From positions 3,968,001 to 4,032,000 of the forward strand of contig NC_052112.1 in the NCBI RefSeq assembly GCF_012273895.1: a stretch of 64,000 bases of DNA, written 5' to 3'. A model generated the notes under the pieces. That model was not told the origin of the DNA and made no database searches. It was given only the letters and a program-made list of their open reading frames with translations. Source of the stretch: Zerene cesonia (lineage: Eukaryota > Arthropoda > Insecta > Lepidoptera > Pieridae). The position numbers and the translations under genes are program-made. Shown in pieces: positions 12,055-25,664 of the stretch (the stretch's first letter is position 1; each line of letters opens with the position of its first letter).

Positions 12055-13962
12055 AAAAAAAAAGAACGGGCACAAAATAATAAACATATAAAAATAAACA
12101 CGTTTGAACATTCAAGAGATAATTCATTACGAGATGTCATTGTGAAACAGAGAAGTCCAAGATTTTATTTTATTCTTTTATTTTTAAGGATCACAAGGTC
12201 GTTACATGTATACTTAAGCTATAGATCGTTTTTAAATATAAGTTGGCGTATGCACAACCTGATATATGTGGCCACAACTTACACACAAGCGCTAACATGA
12301 ATTTATGACATCAAACAAGAACAAACAAGATGAAATGAAAAAGACACTGAATGATACTTATTCGATTATATGATTGCCTAAGTAGGACAAAACATCGAGT
12401 CTCAATCACAAAGTTATGTTTAACCCGTTTCCGCGAGAGCGAAAGCCAAACGTCAACAAACAAATCTATTACTAACACTTGATTCATATCACGTGTTTAA
12501 AACATTTGACTTTTATTAGTGTGAACCTAGAGTTAAGTGAGTAAATTATGACTTAATTAGTATAGCCATTTTAATTGATACATTAATTAACGTGACTCCC
12601 CTCACTTTTAGAACTAGCATTTATAGATTCAATTGTTATACTATTTTGAAAAATGTAAAATGGAAATAGGAATAGAAGAAATATATCTAATATTTATATC
12701 ACGGATTTTTTTAACTCTCCACAGTGTAAAATATTCCAATGGTAAATAAATAAACTTCACGTACGCGTTACTACACTGGCGATTTATAATATGTAATCAC
12801 GTTAAATGAATGATATATTTACCAAAGCCAAACATATCATTAAACTAAACAAGTCATCGTCGTGTCGTTTCTAGTTAACTTTAAATGTATTTGATTTGGG
12901 TGACAAATCATGACCTGGTGACACCTTTGCGTTTAGTCAATCTGTAAACACAGAGTGGTCACGACTATAATAGAAATTATGAGCATGAGAAGAGTACATA
13001 CGGCCCATGTGACATCACTGTGAAGCGAAATTATAAGCATTGGCGTGTCACAGGAAGGAAAGCAGAAAACGCAACTTTCATTGTAATAGCCGTTTTCAAA
13101 ATTTCTTCATATAACCTCTTTAGCTAAAATATATATGGATGTATGAATCAACGGAATATTCTCACTTGCTCTTCGGTTACATACAAATGTATATGAGAAG
13201 TAAATAAAAGCGTGTTAATGACAAAAAGTATGTGAAAAAAAAACCCTCGAATAAGTTTAATTTCAGACCTTATCAGAATGTGGTGACACAGGTCCTAAGA
13301 CTTTCTTATAACTCCCAAACATTAAACGCAATATGACGTAAAATCATAGTCAAATAATTTTATAACTTTTCTATGTACGCTCGCTTGCAATCCAAATCTG
13401 GCACGGAAAATCTCGAAGACGACAATAATTTGAAATAAGTATTTGATTAAGTCTTTCATATACATCTTATCTTCACCTAATTACGTCAAATATTATGTGG
13501 ACGATGGAACGTTGGATAGGAAACTTCTTTTGGTCACGAAATCAAAACTAGAGAAAAATGCGAAACCGGTATGCAAACGTCTGTGTATCTGTCGCACAAT
13601 AACGTGAATTGCACGCGAACAAAACCGGGCCACAAAAGTCGTATTCAGTATACAAATTAGCCAAGACACTAAACAATAATAGCCTCATTAGAAGTCTGTA
13701 AATTGCACCTCACACAAATACGCAGATTACAGTTCATAACTCGCACAATGTAAGCAGCGGTTGTTTGAATCAGCCTCATTATGCAAACAATATGCGAGCT
13801 ACACACAAACGCATTGTGTGTTAAGTAATCATGAAGTAACCATTCATTAATGTAACGATCCATATAAACCGCGTAAAGGACGCAGATGCGTATCTCAATT
13901 GCTTATAATGAGTTTCTACGTTGACTTTGCCAAAACTATCAAAATTTGCAAAATATAATAAA

Positions 13963-13986
13963 TATTATACAAAATTTTGTATAATA
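13963..13986. repeat. 24-bp perfect palindrome
   Basis: Perfect self-complementary sequence with centre ACAAAATTTTGT, conserved exactly in the other copy at 52545-52568. It lies in raw intron 9. Could be a chance AT-rich palindrome or a remnant of a small transposon. Confidence 0.6.
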
Positions 13987-14736
13987 AATATGTACGATAA
14001 GATTAATTCAAGCATTACATCTGAACAACTTTATATAAAATAATGAATATCGTTACGTCTCGCGACGGAATAACAGAAATAGTTCGAACAAAAATAATCA
14101 CATAATGCGCTATTATATCATGCTTAAAATTATTAATCAATTTTATTAATGTTTAAAACGTAATATCGCATTTTCTCAAGATTTAAATTATTTTACGCAT
14201 TTATTATTGAGGCGTTTAGGAAGATAAAATCTCTTAGGTTCTACGGCGAAGCTAAAGATAGTGTTCGTTGTTTAAATGCTAATATTTTGCATGTAATATT
14301 ATCAATAACAACATTACTAAGCGAAAATGTATGAAGCGTGCAAATGCCAATACTAATTACCTATTCGTCACGTAAATTTAATAAAATTTGTTAGTCGAAA
14401 GGAATACTAAAATTAATAATTGTGAATGGAATTTTACTATTAACTGTTTGAATAGTATTCTTTCGATTTTTATTGTTTACACAAATCTATCGTGCAGGTG
14501 CAGGTGAAATTTATTTATGCGCGTATGTGTATAGTGTAACGCACACTTACGATATCCTCTTTGATTACCGCTCTATCATAGAAAAAGAAATTGAAAATCA
14601 GATACTGTGAAAATCATAAAATATATTATGTTTATTCATGACCACGGACATATTATATTGTATTGTGTGCGTTACTATTGGGCCAGGATATCAAAACACA
14701 TAGAAAAATATGCATGTGTATGAGTGTGTACGTACG

Positions 14737-14836
14737 CGTGTGTACGTGGTGCAGGTGTGTGTGTGTGTACGTACAAGTGTGAGTGTGCAGGTGTTGTGTG
14801 AGTGTGTACGTGCAGGTGTTGTGTGTGTGTTTGCAT
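14737..14836. repeat. GT-rich minisatellite in raw intron 9, short allele
   Basis: Alternating GT/CA tract with a roughly 27-bp unit containing GTGCAGGTGTTGTGTGAGTG. This copy has one fewer unit than 51668-51830. Confidence 0.75.
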
Positions 14837-14865
14837 CTGTGTTATGTGTTGGGCGATGCACTTAC

Positions 14866-15021
14866 AGGGAAGGCGCCGGCGAGGTAGACGTCGTGCGTGG
14901 GCGCGCCCAGCATGGCGGGCAGGCGGTCGAGCCGTCGCTCCGTGCCCGGCGTGAACACGCTGTCGCCGCTGCTCTCGCCCGACGCCTCCGCCTTGTTGCC
15001 ACCCCCGCCGCTTCCGCCGTT
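14866..15021 (-). CDS. raw: raw exon 9, second (inverted) copy
   Basis: Codes the same 52 residues as 51484-51639, from NGGSGGGGN to THDVYLAGAFP. CAG acceptor and CCT|GTAAGT donor are intact, phase 0 at both ends. Differences from the other copy are synonymous where checked. Confidence 0.85.
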
Positions 15022-15283
15022 CTGCAACACCCATACACTCGACATGTTATGGCACGTTCGAATTAAATATATATAAAGTGGCGCCTGGAAGTGGAGCTTT
15101 CGAATACTATAGCTGAAACATCCGTCATAGCTATACTATATTGTATTCCTAAATCTACATTAACGTTTTGTGTTAGTTCCATATATCGATTTTGATAACG
15201 TTATTCAATTAATCGTTAAAACGAGTAGATCGAATTCGACCTTATAAGCTCAGCTTAAATCCCATTGTTATAAGCCGTCTCAC

Positions 15284-15450
15284 CTTAGGTATAAACAAGG
15301 ACAGCTTCTGTCCATAGGCCCGCAGGCGCGGGTTGCGCGCGTGCAGGCCGTTCGAGTCGCGGCGCTGTGCGAGCGGCGACACGCGCTCCTGCGCGCCCGC
15401 CGCCGCCTCGCCGCCGGCTTCATTCTCTTGACCGTTCGACCTTTGGTATT
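15284..15450 (-). CDS. raw: raw exon 8, second (inverted) copy
   Basis: Same 167 bases and frame as 50965-51131, with TTTTAG acceptor and AAG|GTGAGA donor. Encodes the linker ending RLRAYGQKLSLFIPK. Confidence 0.85.
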
Positions 15451-16286
15451 CTAAAATTGTATGAAATATTGTTAACATTTATGACAACTTATGATCAAAC
15501 TATTTAAATAGACAGTTAATTAAAAAAAAATATCGGAGATAATTGATATTCTAAATATGAATCTGATTCCTAAGAAGCTGTGTTTTATGAACAGTAAAAC
15601 AATATTGAGTCGCAATTTATTATATGTCTTCGACACTAAAAACAATGTTCATGAGATAAAAGACTAACAACGTGCGAACGAAATTTAATCAAAGTATATT
15701 GTTATATGAACTTTTTATTGCACGTTGTGCTGATAGCAATACATACTTTAATTCATAAATACAATAATTTACTTATTTTTGCTACATCGCATAAGTTAAA
15801 CACTATGAACTAATAAAGCAAACAATTTAACAAGAAGCTTTAAAAACACTACTGTACGCATTGCTCGAAAATAGTAAGCTGAAAAATAAACACATTGGTG
15901 TTTTATAAAATAATGTAAAGCAAATAAAAACCCAAACTCAGCTTCACACGAAATGATTGTATTCGCAGAATGAAAGCTGAGTGATATTTCCGTGCCACGA
16001 AACAGGATGATAAGATAACCGAGATGTGTTCACATTCATTGTTCTTACACTATACTAATATCGCCTTTGTTAACATGAGTTAGACGCAATATATTATGAT
16101 TCATATTTCAAAACGTTCATACCCTGCATGAACCAAATTAAAGTATATATTAATTCTGTTTACATTTCGGGTCGAATCAATCAAATGTGTGGAATATTTA
16201 CACGTGCGTTATGAGCCTGTATCTAGGGTCAAATGAAAAAATCGCAAATAAAAAACATCGTAAAGCCAATCAGCACGCGCACACAC

Positions 16287-16403
16287 CGGCGGTGGTCGGC
16301 GACGTGATAAAGTCGCGGAGGCAACGGAACGCGCGGCGGACGCGCGCCGCCACGCCCGCGCCCGCGCGCCGCCGCGACCCTTCAACATAACATCGCATCT
16401 GTA
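16287..16403 (-). CDS. raw: Candidate raw cassette exon 7b, second copy
   Basis: Same 117 bases as 50023-50139 but with two amino-acid changes: MRCYVEG instead of MRRYVEG, and FRCLRDF instead of FRYLRDF. Frame and the GCCG|GTGTGT donor are kept. Both changes are to cysteine. Confidence 0.55.
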
Positions 16404-16785
16404 CTGGCCGCTGGGAACCGTGCTTGCGCTTGTTTATTGTTTAGTGTGGGCGTCTCAATGAGCTTTATTTACTAGACTTTTGGTTATTATTACGAGGAGA
16501 TTTTGATACAACTATTCATGATTGAGTTCGTGTGCTTCTATCTTAATTACGAGTATCTGTGATATGACTTTTTTCAGTATTTAAACAGTAGTATGCCATG
16601 CGATTACTCTCAGAGTTCTTCGTACAATTGAGATGCTGGAAATGATTCAATATAACATTGCTGCTGCCATTCAATAACACGTATGAAACAACAAGACAAG
16701 TTGATTTCAGTACAAACTATTGATATATATTTCGATCGAACGATCCATAATTGAGTTAAATAGCAATACTAGAATCGAGCAGTAC

Positions 16786-17138
16786 CTGCATCGGCCGCCA
16801 GCTCGGCGACGGCCGCGCAGAAGGTCTCGAAGTCGACGACATCGGCGTTGGGCGGCAGGCAGCGGTCGGCGAGGTCGCGGTCGGCGCGCGTGGCGTCCCG
16901 CAGCGCGTCGAGCGCGCGCGCGCGGGACAGGCGCGCGCTGCGGCCGCCCGCCGCGTCGTACGCGCGCTTCAGCCGCAGGATGGTGTGCCCCAGCGAGTGG
17001 CGCGGGTGCGTGCGCGCGCCGCGCAGCACGGCGCGCGCGCACCGCAGCGCCGCCGGGATGTCCGTGAACGCGGGCAGCCCGCGCCGCTCCACCGCCTCCT
17101 GCAGCGTCGCGCGCGCCCGCGACAGCTCTACGTACTCC
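16786..17138 (-). CDS. raw: raw exon 7, second (inverted) copy
   Basis: Same 353 bases as 49294-49646, phase 1 at the donor (GCAG|GTACTG). One replacement was seen: RCLPPNAD here versus RSLPPNAD in the other copy. Strikingly GC-rich. Confidence 0.85.
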
Positions 17139-17393
17139 CTGCAGACAGAACCGCGCTACAGTTATGCACAATACCATTTACTATTACTTCTATACTTAAT
17201 TATCGCTTTATTAAAGAAAGATGAAGAGAATTGTATAACAATAAGAATTACATTGCTTTATTCTTTTTAAAATAAACACTTCTTATTAGAAATATAGATA
17301 CATCCCATTAGATAATATCCCATGCAAGAAGTCAACGTATGAGGTAGGTAAATAAAAATGTCTTCCATTATTTAAAAAAGAAATAAAACCCAC

Positions 17394-17605
17394 TGGTCCG
17401 ATATGGTCTCTCGGCCGATGGTCTGGTGGCGTGAGTAGGGCCTGAGCACGAGCAGCAGGTCGCGCGGCGCGGCGGCGAGGTGCGCGGCCTCCACGCTGGC
17501 GGCGACGGCGCGCGTCTCGCTGTCCAGCACGAACAGCAGCGCGCGCGCCTCCGCCTTCGCGCGGTGCTCCACTTCTATCAGCTCCGTCGACCAATCGTCA
17601 ACTTG
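17394..17605 (-). CDS. raw: raw exon 6, second (inverted) copy
   Basis: Same 212 bases as 48827-49038. Encodes QVDDWSTELIEVEHRAK onwards, with TTGCAG acceptor and CCA|GTGGGT donor leaving two bases. Confidence 0.85.
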
Positions 17606-18986
17606 CTGCAAGTTAATGTCAAATTATTTACATTTTAGTACTATATCGCGCGGTTTATTGCGCATTTACTAGCGTGTCGATGGACCATACTTAAAAAATT
17701 ATAATATTTACCCTAAACGAATGCCCCTAATCATATAATCAAAAAAAATAATAGCATATTGGTTAGTAGCCTATACCCGTAGTCGAAGGCAATACAGTAA
17801 AAACGATGGTTTAAAAATTATAGCAGTTGGGTGATTTGTAATTTTTTTATTGATTTTCCAAGAATTTTGTTGGTGAACTTTATCCGCTATAACATATTGC
17901 CAAAAGTATGTAAGTACGTGTTTTAAGGTGCGGTAAGAAATATTTATCTTCATGTCCGCCTTTATCATAACCATAAATTCAAGTCACAGGCGTCATGTAA
18001 TTGATTTACTGACAAATCATTAGATCATTGACCGATTATTTATTATGGATTGCGTACCTTCATATCTTACTGAATTGAAATTCCAAAAGTAGGTAAACTA
18101 TTCATTTGCGTCTTATTTTATGACCAGTATATAAAAGTGAAGATACTCGGTATGATGATAGAGTATCAATTTATTATCATAGTATAATTCAGAACATCTG
18201 TTCCGACGATAAAACTGTACCTATCGCCCAGGCACTCGTGTATGTGATACATCGCGAATCTCTTTATCTACGCCTGGATATGTATCTACGAAATATATTA
18301 TGTCGTTGCAAGGTCAGGCGTGATGAACTTTATCCTACAATATGTTGTTCCATGGAAACGTGTTTAAAGCGATTTCCAAATTAGCGTAATGCGATCACGT
18401 TCAATGTGTGGAATGTGCCCAAGGAACACGCACAATCACCTCAGTGTCTGGTCACGGAACATGAGCTATGCCGCGCTTTATGTCACTGGCTGGTTGATTT
18501 GCCAATATTTTTTTGTACGCTGCCATTAATTTGCGACCGGGCCGAAGAATGTCACTGCGGTTCGTCGTCGCCTCGATAACTTCTACGTGTGGGTTTCAAA
18601 TTCAAATCACACGATTAATATTACACGAATCGTTAGCTGACCGGGATTCTTGTGTGTGAAGATTTATTAGATAAATCCGAATTTATTCTATCTACAGTTC
18701 ATCAAAGTATTCAACAGCTTTTTAAAGGCTTCTACAATTCATGAATACAAACGTTACTTGATTTAATTGGATGTTACGTTTACAATATCTTAATCTTATT
18801 ATTATTATCAATAGAGAAACTCGCATATTTTACTTAATTGACTTTTACTCAGTCCAGAAAAAGAGAGGCTTTAACAAATTAACAACCGAGAACTTTTCTA
18901 GCTGATAACTATATAGGTACATACATAAACATAATTTGATACGTGTGAATCTTCTCTGAACAAGTAAATAGTCTTAAACAACTTAC
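17606..18986 (-). other. raw: Copy of raw intron 5
   Basis: Non-coding, matching 47461-48826 in reverse. It contains short open frames on both strands that lack splice support. Confidence 0.75.
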
Positions 18987-19108
18987 AGGGTTAAAATATG
19001 TAATTCCCATCTTCTTGAGCATCGGTATTGCGATATCCGATCTCCACGTAGTGGGGTTGCACGATCCGCCCAGAAACACTTCGCATGGCGCCGGCGACGC
19101 CTCGCTAC
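18987..19108 (-). CDS. raw: raw exon 5, second (inverted) copy
   Basis: Same 122 bases as 47339-47460, opening the deoxyribosyltransferase-like domain (CEVFLGGSCNPTTWRSD). GCGCAG acceptor and CCT|GTAAGT donor are intact. Here it is followed upstream, in the same contig, by exons 4 and 3, which the other copy lacks. Confidence 0.88.
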
Positions 19109-19865
19109 CTGCGCAAACGACATTTATTATAATACCTTCGCATACATTATTACTTCATACGATATAACATATACATCTATGCAATATTACGTAAGTTATA
19201 GTTTGTGCAATGATCCTTTAAAACGAAAACTCTTAGACTTATTGCATTTTACAACGCACGTTCAGACTGATATAAACGCAATATTAATACGTGATAAACG
19301 TGTGTGATGTAAACCTCTAACGTAATTCGTGATAAAATCCTTATTTGTAATTAAATGATAAAAGGAACAAAAGATCGATACTAAAATCGTTGTACTTATT
19401 CCACTGATTGCAAAATGAACGCCTTGATAAAAATAATTAGTTAAGCAAATTCCGAAGTATAATTATGTTTTCAATTATTGAGAAATAATTTTCAATTCTT
19501 CTTTTTTAATTTAGTTAAAGGCACCTATTGTCAGTCGCGTCTCTAACTGCTTTCGTTATGCTAAAAAGATCAATTATTATTATTGTGAAACACCAACGAC
19601 AGTAAAGGTAGGTAACATCTTTATTACAACTTAATAAACTAAAATAATACTCAGCTTATACTGTACTCCTAGATAGGTTCTATCATTCAGATGTATTTTA
19701 TTTAAATATATATTATCAATAAATAACAATACCGTGTAAACCAACACGTTCGGAGCTGTATTAAATTATATTTTATTGCCTCAAATATAGCATTGATTTT
19801 TAATACAGTTATGAGTTATGAATAATGAATATGATAATCAAACGGATAAATCTTATACGCGCTAC

Positions 19866-19926
19866 CATGTAAGACGTACGCTACGAGAGCGGCGTGCGTG
19901 GAGGCGGCGCGCGGCGCCTTAACCAT
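19866..19926 (-). CDS. raw: Possible alternative raw first exon in intron 4, second copy
   Basis: Reverse copy of 46521-46581: ATG in a GC-rich patch, 20 codons and one leftover base before a weak donor (ATG|GTAGCG), phase-compatible with exon 5. Confidence 0.25.
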
Positions 19927-21311
19927 TCCTGTTTTTTATCGGATTTAAAAGGTCACCGACAGCTCCAGTGACATCATCAATTATAATATTTTCCTACGCA
20001 TAAAGACTTCGTTTAGTTCAATAAAAAATATTGAAAGAGTACCCATTAGCAACTGATATTTAACTGCGATTCGCGATAGCTGTTGTGCATAATTAGAATA
20101 AGACTATTAACGTACGTAGGTGTGGCAACAAGCAATTATTTTAAGTATTCTATAGGATGTTATCATGTGTTAGAGAACAAAACCCACGCTTTATATCCAA
20201 CAACAACCACCGTGTCTAACGTTATTTCTACGTCACAACAGTGAGTAACGCCATTTATAGTTCTTAGATAATAAGGAAGACGCAGTATTTATAACCACTT
20301 AAAGGTTAAAGGGAATCAGGGTAACAGTTAATACTATTTCTAGGCTTCGAACCATACCGAGCCAAATGGTTAATTGTTGACAATTATAGTGTACGCATTC
20401 GAACACGCAATTGTAAGTTCCAACAACAACCATTTTATCAATGTTATATTCCAAAGTCCTTTCTTTCGTATAGAATAAGAAACATTGTAAGATATTAATG
20501 AATTTATTAAGATAATATGCGTTTACAACTTATTGAAGGTGGTTTGTAGAGCAATATACTGTGGCGAAGAATGGTCAACTGTTTCCAAAAAACAAACATC
20601 AATCATCAATCATTGTCCGGAAGAGAGGTAAAGTGAATATAGGCGAATATAAATAGGAGTGACTAATGTGATGATACACCTTAATTTAGAAAGTATTGCC
20701 GTAAGGTGAATGCTCCATTCAAAGTTCGGTGTGTAATGATTGACGAGCACTAACGTGGGCTTTTAGCCTGTCGGCGAACACTTGATCTACTTTAAACATC
20801 GCTTACTTACTATCGATCGATACCAAAGAACTAACAATGTATGTTATTGATAATAGTAAGAATAACTACAGAATGCACAGCATCAGAGTTCCCTTTTCAT
20901 ACAAAAATTTTTTTTCGAACACAATGTGTTAACTGTGATAATAAAGTTTTAAACAAAATGTTTTGAATGAAACCCGAAATGACCTGTGTTGTCATTATTG
21001 AATACAAAATGTGGCCGACGAGATCCAATTCCGGATCAGCATCCAGTGCCAGAATGAAAACGTAAACACAACGCGTGGTCAACAAACGCACTTTGAATAC
21101 CACTGTTCGCACAAACCAAACGACGACCATAAAAATCTATACAATGAACCTTTACAAACACAAAACTTTATTATGGAGTATAGTAAACGCAATACACATG
21201 AGATTAGGTACAGTGAAAAACGGAATTGTATGTTTTTGTTTTACGTGATATCACTACTAACTATTATATGGTTGGGCCGAGTCGTTGATAAAATTGAATG
21301 ATAAGAATGTT
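19927..21311 (-). other. raw: Copy of raw intron 4, shared part
   Basis: Non-coding and nearly identical to 45136-46520 in reverse. A 96-codon open frame at 21011-21301 opens with GTG, not ATG, and is not considered a gene. Confidence 0.7.
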
Positions 21312-21460
21312 TACGAGTTTCGGAGACGCACAGGGCACGATCATGGTGGTCGGCGGCATGGTTGCGGCTGTGTGACGGCACTCGCGCCAGCGCGCGCTGA
21401 TCCGACTGACGGTCGGCGGCCAACTGGCTCCGCAGCACGACTCCACCTCACAACACTAGC
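21312..21460 (-). promoter_or_regulatory. GC-rich block at the contig D breakpoint
   Basis: Abrupt GC-rich patch. On the minus strand (sense of raw) it reads MPPTTMIVPCASPKL before a donor-like CTC|GTAAAC. The phase (0) does not fit raw exons 3, 4 or 5, so if it is an exon it would be 5' untranslated. The other copy of this locus stops exactly here, at the start of contig D (45136). Confidence 0.3.
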
Positions 21461-24400
21461 CAATTCCGCATTTTAAAATATTCTGTTATTTCTATAGTAT
21501 TACAAAGGTACTACGCTAAATTATGACGACTACCATCCGTCCTACAATGAAATCGTTGCCTTATATATCCGGAAAGACAACAACTACGTATTTATTACTC
21601 AGTCCCAGTCATATATTATTGCTGTTCTTCTCATATCGCGGCTTGAATTGTTAATTAACAACAACGGATTTGTGAATAAAAATATGATACTGTAATTTGT
21701 ATATCTTATTGTTATATATTACAATATAATTATTTATGGTCCAGTCAATAATAAGACGATATAATATTTTGACAATTGATTAGTACACTTCATTTAATTG
21801 TCTGCCTACATGGTAAAGTTCGAGCAATTGTTACGAACGATTACATGGTGGTGCTAGGTTCGAAACCTTTTTATAGTATCCGCATTTATACAGTGATATT
21901 TTTCGGTTTACACTAATAGTTTCACCTGATTCCCAAAGAAATATCAACTGATACGTCAAGGGCACTGATTATTGTCTGCCCCATATGGGGATACTTTCAT
22001 TAATAATATCTTGATTGCACTAAGTATTGTACTGTATGCAATTGCAATGCTGAATGCAATTGGTCGTCGTTATACGTCTTGATAGATAGCACCCAGATTT
22101 CAATTTGCAAAGATCCACTATAAAAATTAGTCCCAAAACCTTCAAACATTTTAAGGGTGTAAGCTTTAAAAAAGAGTCAACAATATTGTAAAACAAAGGT
22201 TCATTAGCACATTCGCAACAATGTTTGCTAAATTTATCACGCTTGTTAAGCAAGAACCATATATTTTATCACATATGTATGAAATACAGTTTTAGGTCGA
22301 CATCGACTGCTATTAAAGCACAATATATATACATAAAACTATTTTATATTTATCTCATGTCCTGCTCCACAGTAGTATAATTTAATGAATTGTTTGATGT
22401 TTGGTATCAACCGTAAATATTACAAAATTATTGCGTTGTTATTTAGTTGACAGAAAAAGGTGTGGATTCTGTAGTACACTCAAGGTTAGAGCGGATTTCA
22501 TCTCCAGATACGTAGTATTAAAATATTTATTAAAACGGTATGAATAGAAATAAAGCGAGTAACAGAAATGTCGCCGTTGTCTTCCTAGTGATAAGGAAGT
22601 CAAATATTTGTTTGTCATGTTAAAGTTTGCCAAATTATATGATTTTCTCAGTTTTGAATACACCCTTCTGCTGACAATACAATCGATTACTTGATATTTA
22701 CCCTTTATATTTATTTTTATTTCTTAATACTTACAGCCAACAGTATAAGAAACGTTTAACACAGATTAAACTCATATAATATCTTATAAAAATCTTATGT
22801 TCCACAGGAGAAAAAAATATTTGTACAACTAATAAATTTTTATGAAAGCTTCATTATTATTTTGTAGCATAATATTAAATTTGCTATTTGTTTAAACTGC
22901 TTTTGAATTTGGTTTACTTTTATTCGGTCGGAAAAATAGAGAAAATAACTGTCTCGGATTAAAGGATACAATCATAATTATGGTCAGTTGGTTATAGCGT
23001 ATATTGAATTTATAGATAGCCATAAGTTGCTTGGAGCATTATAATAATTTGGTATACTGTTAGTTTGTATCGAGGATCGCTGAGCATCGTGGCGCTTCCG
23101 CACTCCGATTATAGTTGTTGCGGAAGACTCAGGAAGGCCACGCCTGCCACTTATTTATGTATATTATTAGATTATTTCTTTTCATCGCATTTCTGTACCT
23201 TACTTTTCATCAAATTTGATTAAATACAAAAAAATTGTTCCAACCACAATGCTTTTTTCTAGAAACATAAAATTATAATAATGAAAACAGGTCCATATAA
23301 AATGATATCATGTCTTTTTCCGCTCAAGTATTTTACCATATTTATAAAATTACATCATTACTTCCTATATGTTTTATGTTCGCTGGTGACTATGTTAAAA
23401 GTATGTATTTAATTAAGTGCTTATGCGGAAAAGGTTTGACGAATAAACGACCTACAGTCGCAGGGCGAGGAAAAAAAATTGTGACAGATGCGAAATCCTG
23501 TGTGTCATCAAATTCATGGTAAAATCATGATTAAAATGAAACAAATGAAAATAAAATTAACGTTTTTGTGCGATGTATCATTATCTATGTCTCAGCGGAA
23601 GGCTTCACACTTCGCAGTGTAAAAAACACAATGTCCTCTATGTCACTGTCAATATGACAAGGGACAATATAATATTTTTTTTTATGTTCCTGGCTGACGT
23701 TAATAAAGCTATTAATAAGCCAAGATGCACTGTATGGATGACGCATGTCCTACGTTTCTCCCTTTCGTAAACTTTAATTCTTTAAACATTGATATAATAT
23801 CAAGTCATAAAACTTACAATACAATGTCGATAATAGATACATTTTTTTTGACAATTGGGAATATTCGTTGTACATTGGGGCGTAGAAAAATGGTTAAACG
23901 CTTGTTATCTACGTTTTCTATGCGACTTATAGTCAGGTCAAACTTGACATACAAAAGTTTTTATGATAAAACCGAACGTTTTGAATGTTCCGCTACGTTT
24001 TCGGTCATTTTTTTTTATCTTTCACGTTTACGTATTATATATATTACGGATTCTATTCTATTAGTGTATCTGTTATTTGTATAGGTATTTTTTACCTAGG
24101 TAAAGAGTATATTCACGGTTACATGCTACTATCTGCTGTCGATCTTCTGTGAGGGTGTGGTAGCTCAAACGATGTGACTGATTCAATTCGTGCCAAAGCT
24201 TGCTCGACTTCAAAATTAATTTTAAAATGTTGCGAAAATTTAATTCCTACAATCTTTGCATCCAATGGTGGCAGTAAATTAAACAGTTAAATACAACAAT
24301 TTTTTTCTAATGATTCTATATGGATTGTTTTGCCATAAACTGGCACGTGATACTGTTCAATGAAAAAGTGAATTAAAGGCCAACAACATATTAGCATCAG

Positions 24401-25664
24401 AATTTATTCAGTGATATTTGAAAATCATGTAGAGCGTTAGATAATTAGGTCCAGCTGCCAATCACTCACTACCTCCACACACATGATCCATACTTTTAAT
24501 TACACGCGATGTTAATAGTAAATAATGAAATATGTTTGATGTATGTAACGCAGTATATCAGAGTAAACAAGATAGTGTGCCCGCGAGGGTTACGTCACCT
24601 TTATATGTGGAATCAGTACGTACATTATGGACAAAGAGTTATTGATTGTATATTTTAGACGTCGATCGATATTACGAGGACATTCATATATACTATGCAG
24701 TGACTTAATATTTTGTCATGTGTACCAACTTATCAATGTTATCTTATCTGTCACTCTCAAATATATCGAACATCATTGTTATACTTTCCATATACAATAG
24801 TAACTGTAGGTATCAGCATAATGTATTCATGGTCACTCAACATTTGCCTATCTCAATAACAGCAAACCTAATTTGAAATTCAAATGACTTACTTAACGAA
24901 ATTATAGTACCATCCTTGGGTATACGGATCGAACTCTCTCTTTTTAAAGGAAGAAAACATTCATATAAAACGTCTTTCTAGATGGCGTTTCGCTTATGTA
25001 TATGTAGCCTATAAATCTATATACGGCTTAATAAACTATGAACTAGTTTATTCACGTTTATGTATATCTCCTCGAAACTTATGCGCGGTAGAGCGGTTTT
25101 ACGTAATTTCTTTATGCACAGGCACGACCCTGCAAGTATTATTGAGATTTGTGTACGAGCTGTAGATCCACGGGGATACCGCTCCGTATATTTCTGGATT
25201 GGTACCGTGCGGAAAGTTAGTCATCATTCAAGATTTGTTTAGCAGGACGCTGTCTCCGATCGACCTTCCGCTATATAAAATAAACTTAATTCGACGCCTT
25301 GGCTTGTTCCACTTACATCCAACAGGTGATATCACCCGTGTGATTAGCACGTCTATTACTATCTGTATTATATCGCATAGAAAAATGATCGCAGGTGATT
25401 AAATTCCGTTTGACTTTATTTACCTTGAATTTCATGATTCATAATGGTGACTATAAATGGTTTTAGCGATTGCGCGTAAAGTTCACTACACTCCATTTAA
25501 ATTATTTATTATAGTTTTTGTTACATATATATTCACAAACGATTTGATCATTCAACACGTTAAAGTGAAGACAAGATGATAAATATATAATATCCTTTTT
25601 TACAAAAACCAATACCCGTTCATTTCTTAAAACTATCTGTATTCAAACAAAAATCATCACTTAC
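21461..25664. other. raw: Raw intron 4, unique part of contig B
   Basis: Non-coding on the minus (raw) strand. A GC-richer patch at about 23070-23150 looks like a transposon remnant but has no partner in the window. No convincing exon is seen. Confidence 0.55.

Larger units (their letters stand above)
12055..14865 (-). other. raw: Copy of raw intron 9
   Basis: Non-coding, matching 51640-54648 in reverse. The contig starts about 38 bases before where the exon 10 acceptor would lie, so exon 10 is absent from this copy. Lacks the roughly 160-bp insertion found in the other copy. Confidence 0.85.
12055..21311 (-). repeat. Inverted second copy of 45136-54648
   Basis: The whole segment is the reverse complement of 45136-54648, with scattered single-base differences and a few indels. 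It includes copies of raw exons 5, 6, 7, 7b, 8 and 9 with all splice sites intact. Sampled intron stretches of several hundred bases are almost identical. Both copies are bounded by N runs: this copy begins at gap 1 and the other begins at gap 3. The simplest reading is an unpurged haplotig placed upside down. A genuine recent inverted duplication is the alternative. Confidence 0.95.

Noticed and set aside
10956..12140. Long open frames crossing the N runs (also 43986-45206)
   Set aside because: They are open only because N codons cannot be stops; no real sequence supports them.
14675..15066. His/Thr-rich and Val/Cys-rich frames over the GT-rich minisatellite
   Set aside because: Low-complexity artefacts of the CA/GT repeat overlapping raw exon 9.
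16707..17270. Several long Arg/Ala-rich frames over exon 7 on both strands (mirrored at 49162-49725)
   Set aside because: Shadows of the GC-rich raw exon; only the frame joining exons 6 and 8 in phase is kept.
21011..21301. 96-codon frame on the strand opposite raw (also 45146-45436 minus)
   Set aside because: It begins with GTG, lies wholly in raw intron 4, is AT-rich with no splice sites, and its conservation only reflects the duplicated segment.
24140..24230. Sequence resembling a tRNA (GGTAGCTCAAACG, GATTCAATTCG)
   Set aside because: Box B is degenerate and no stems pair; at most a decayed SINE.
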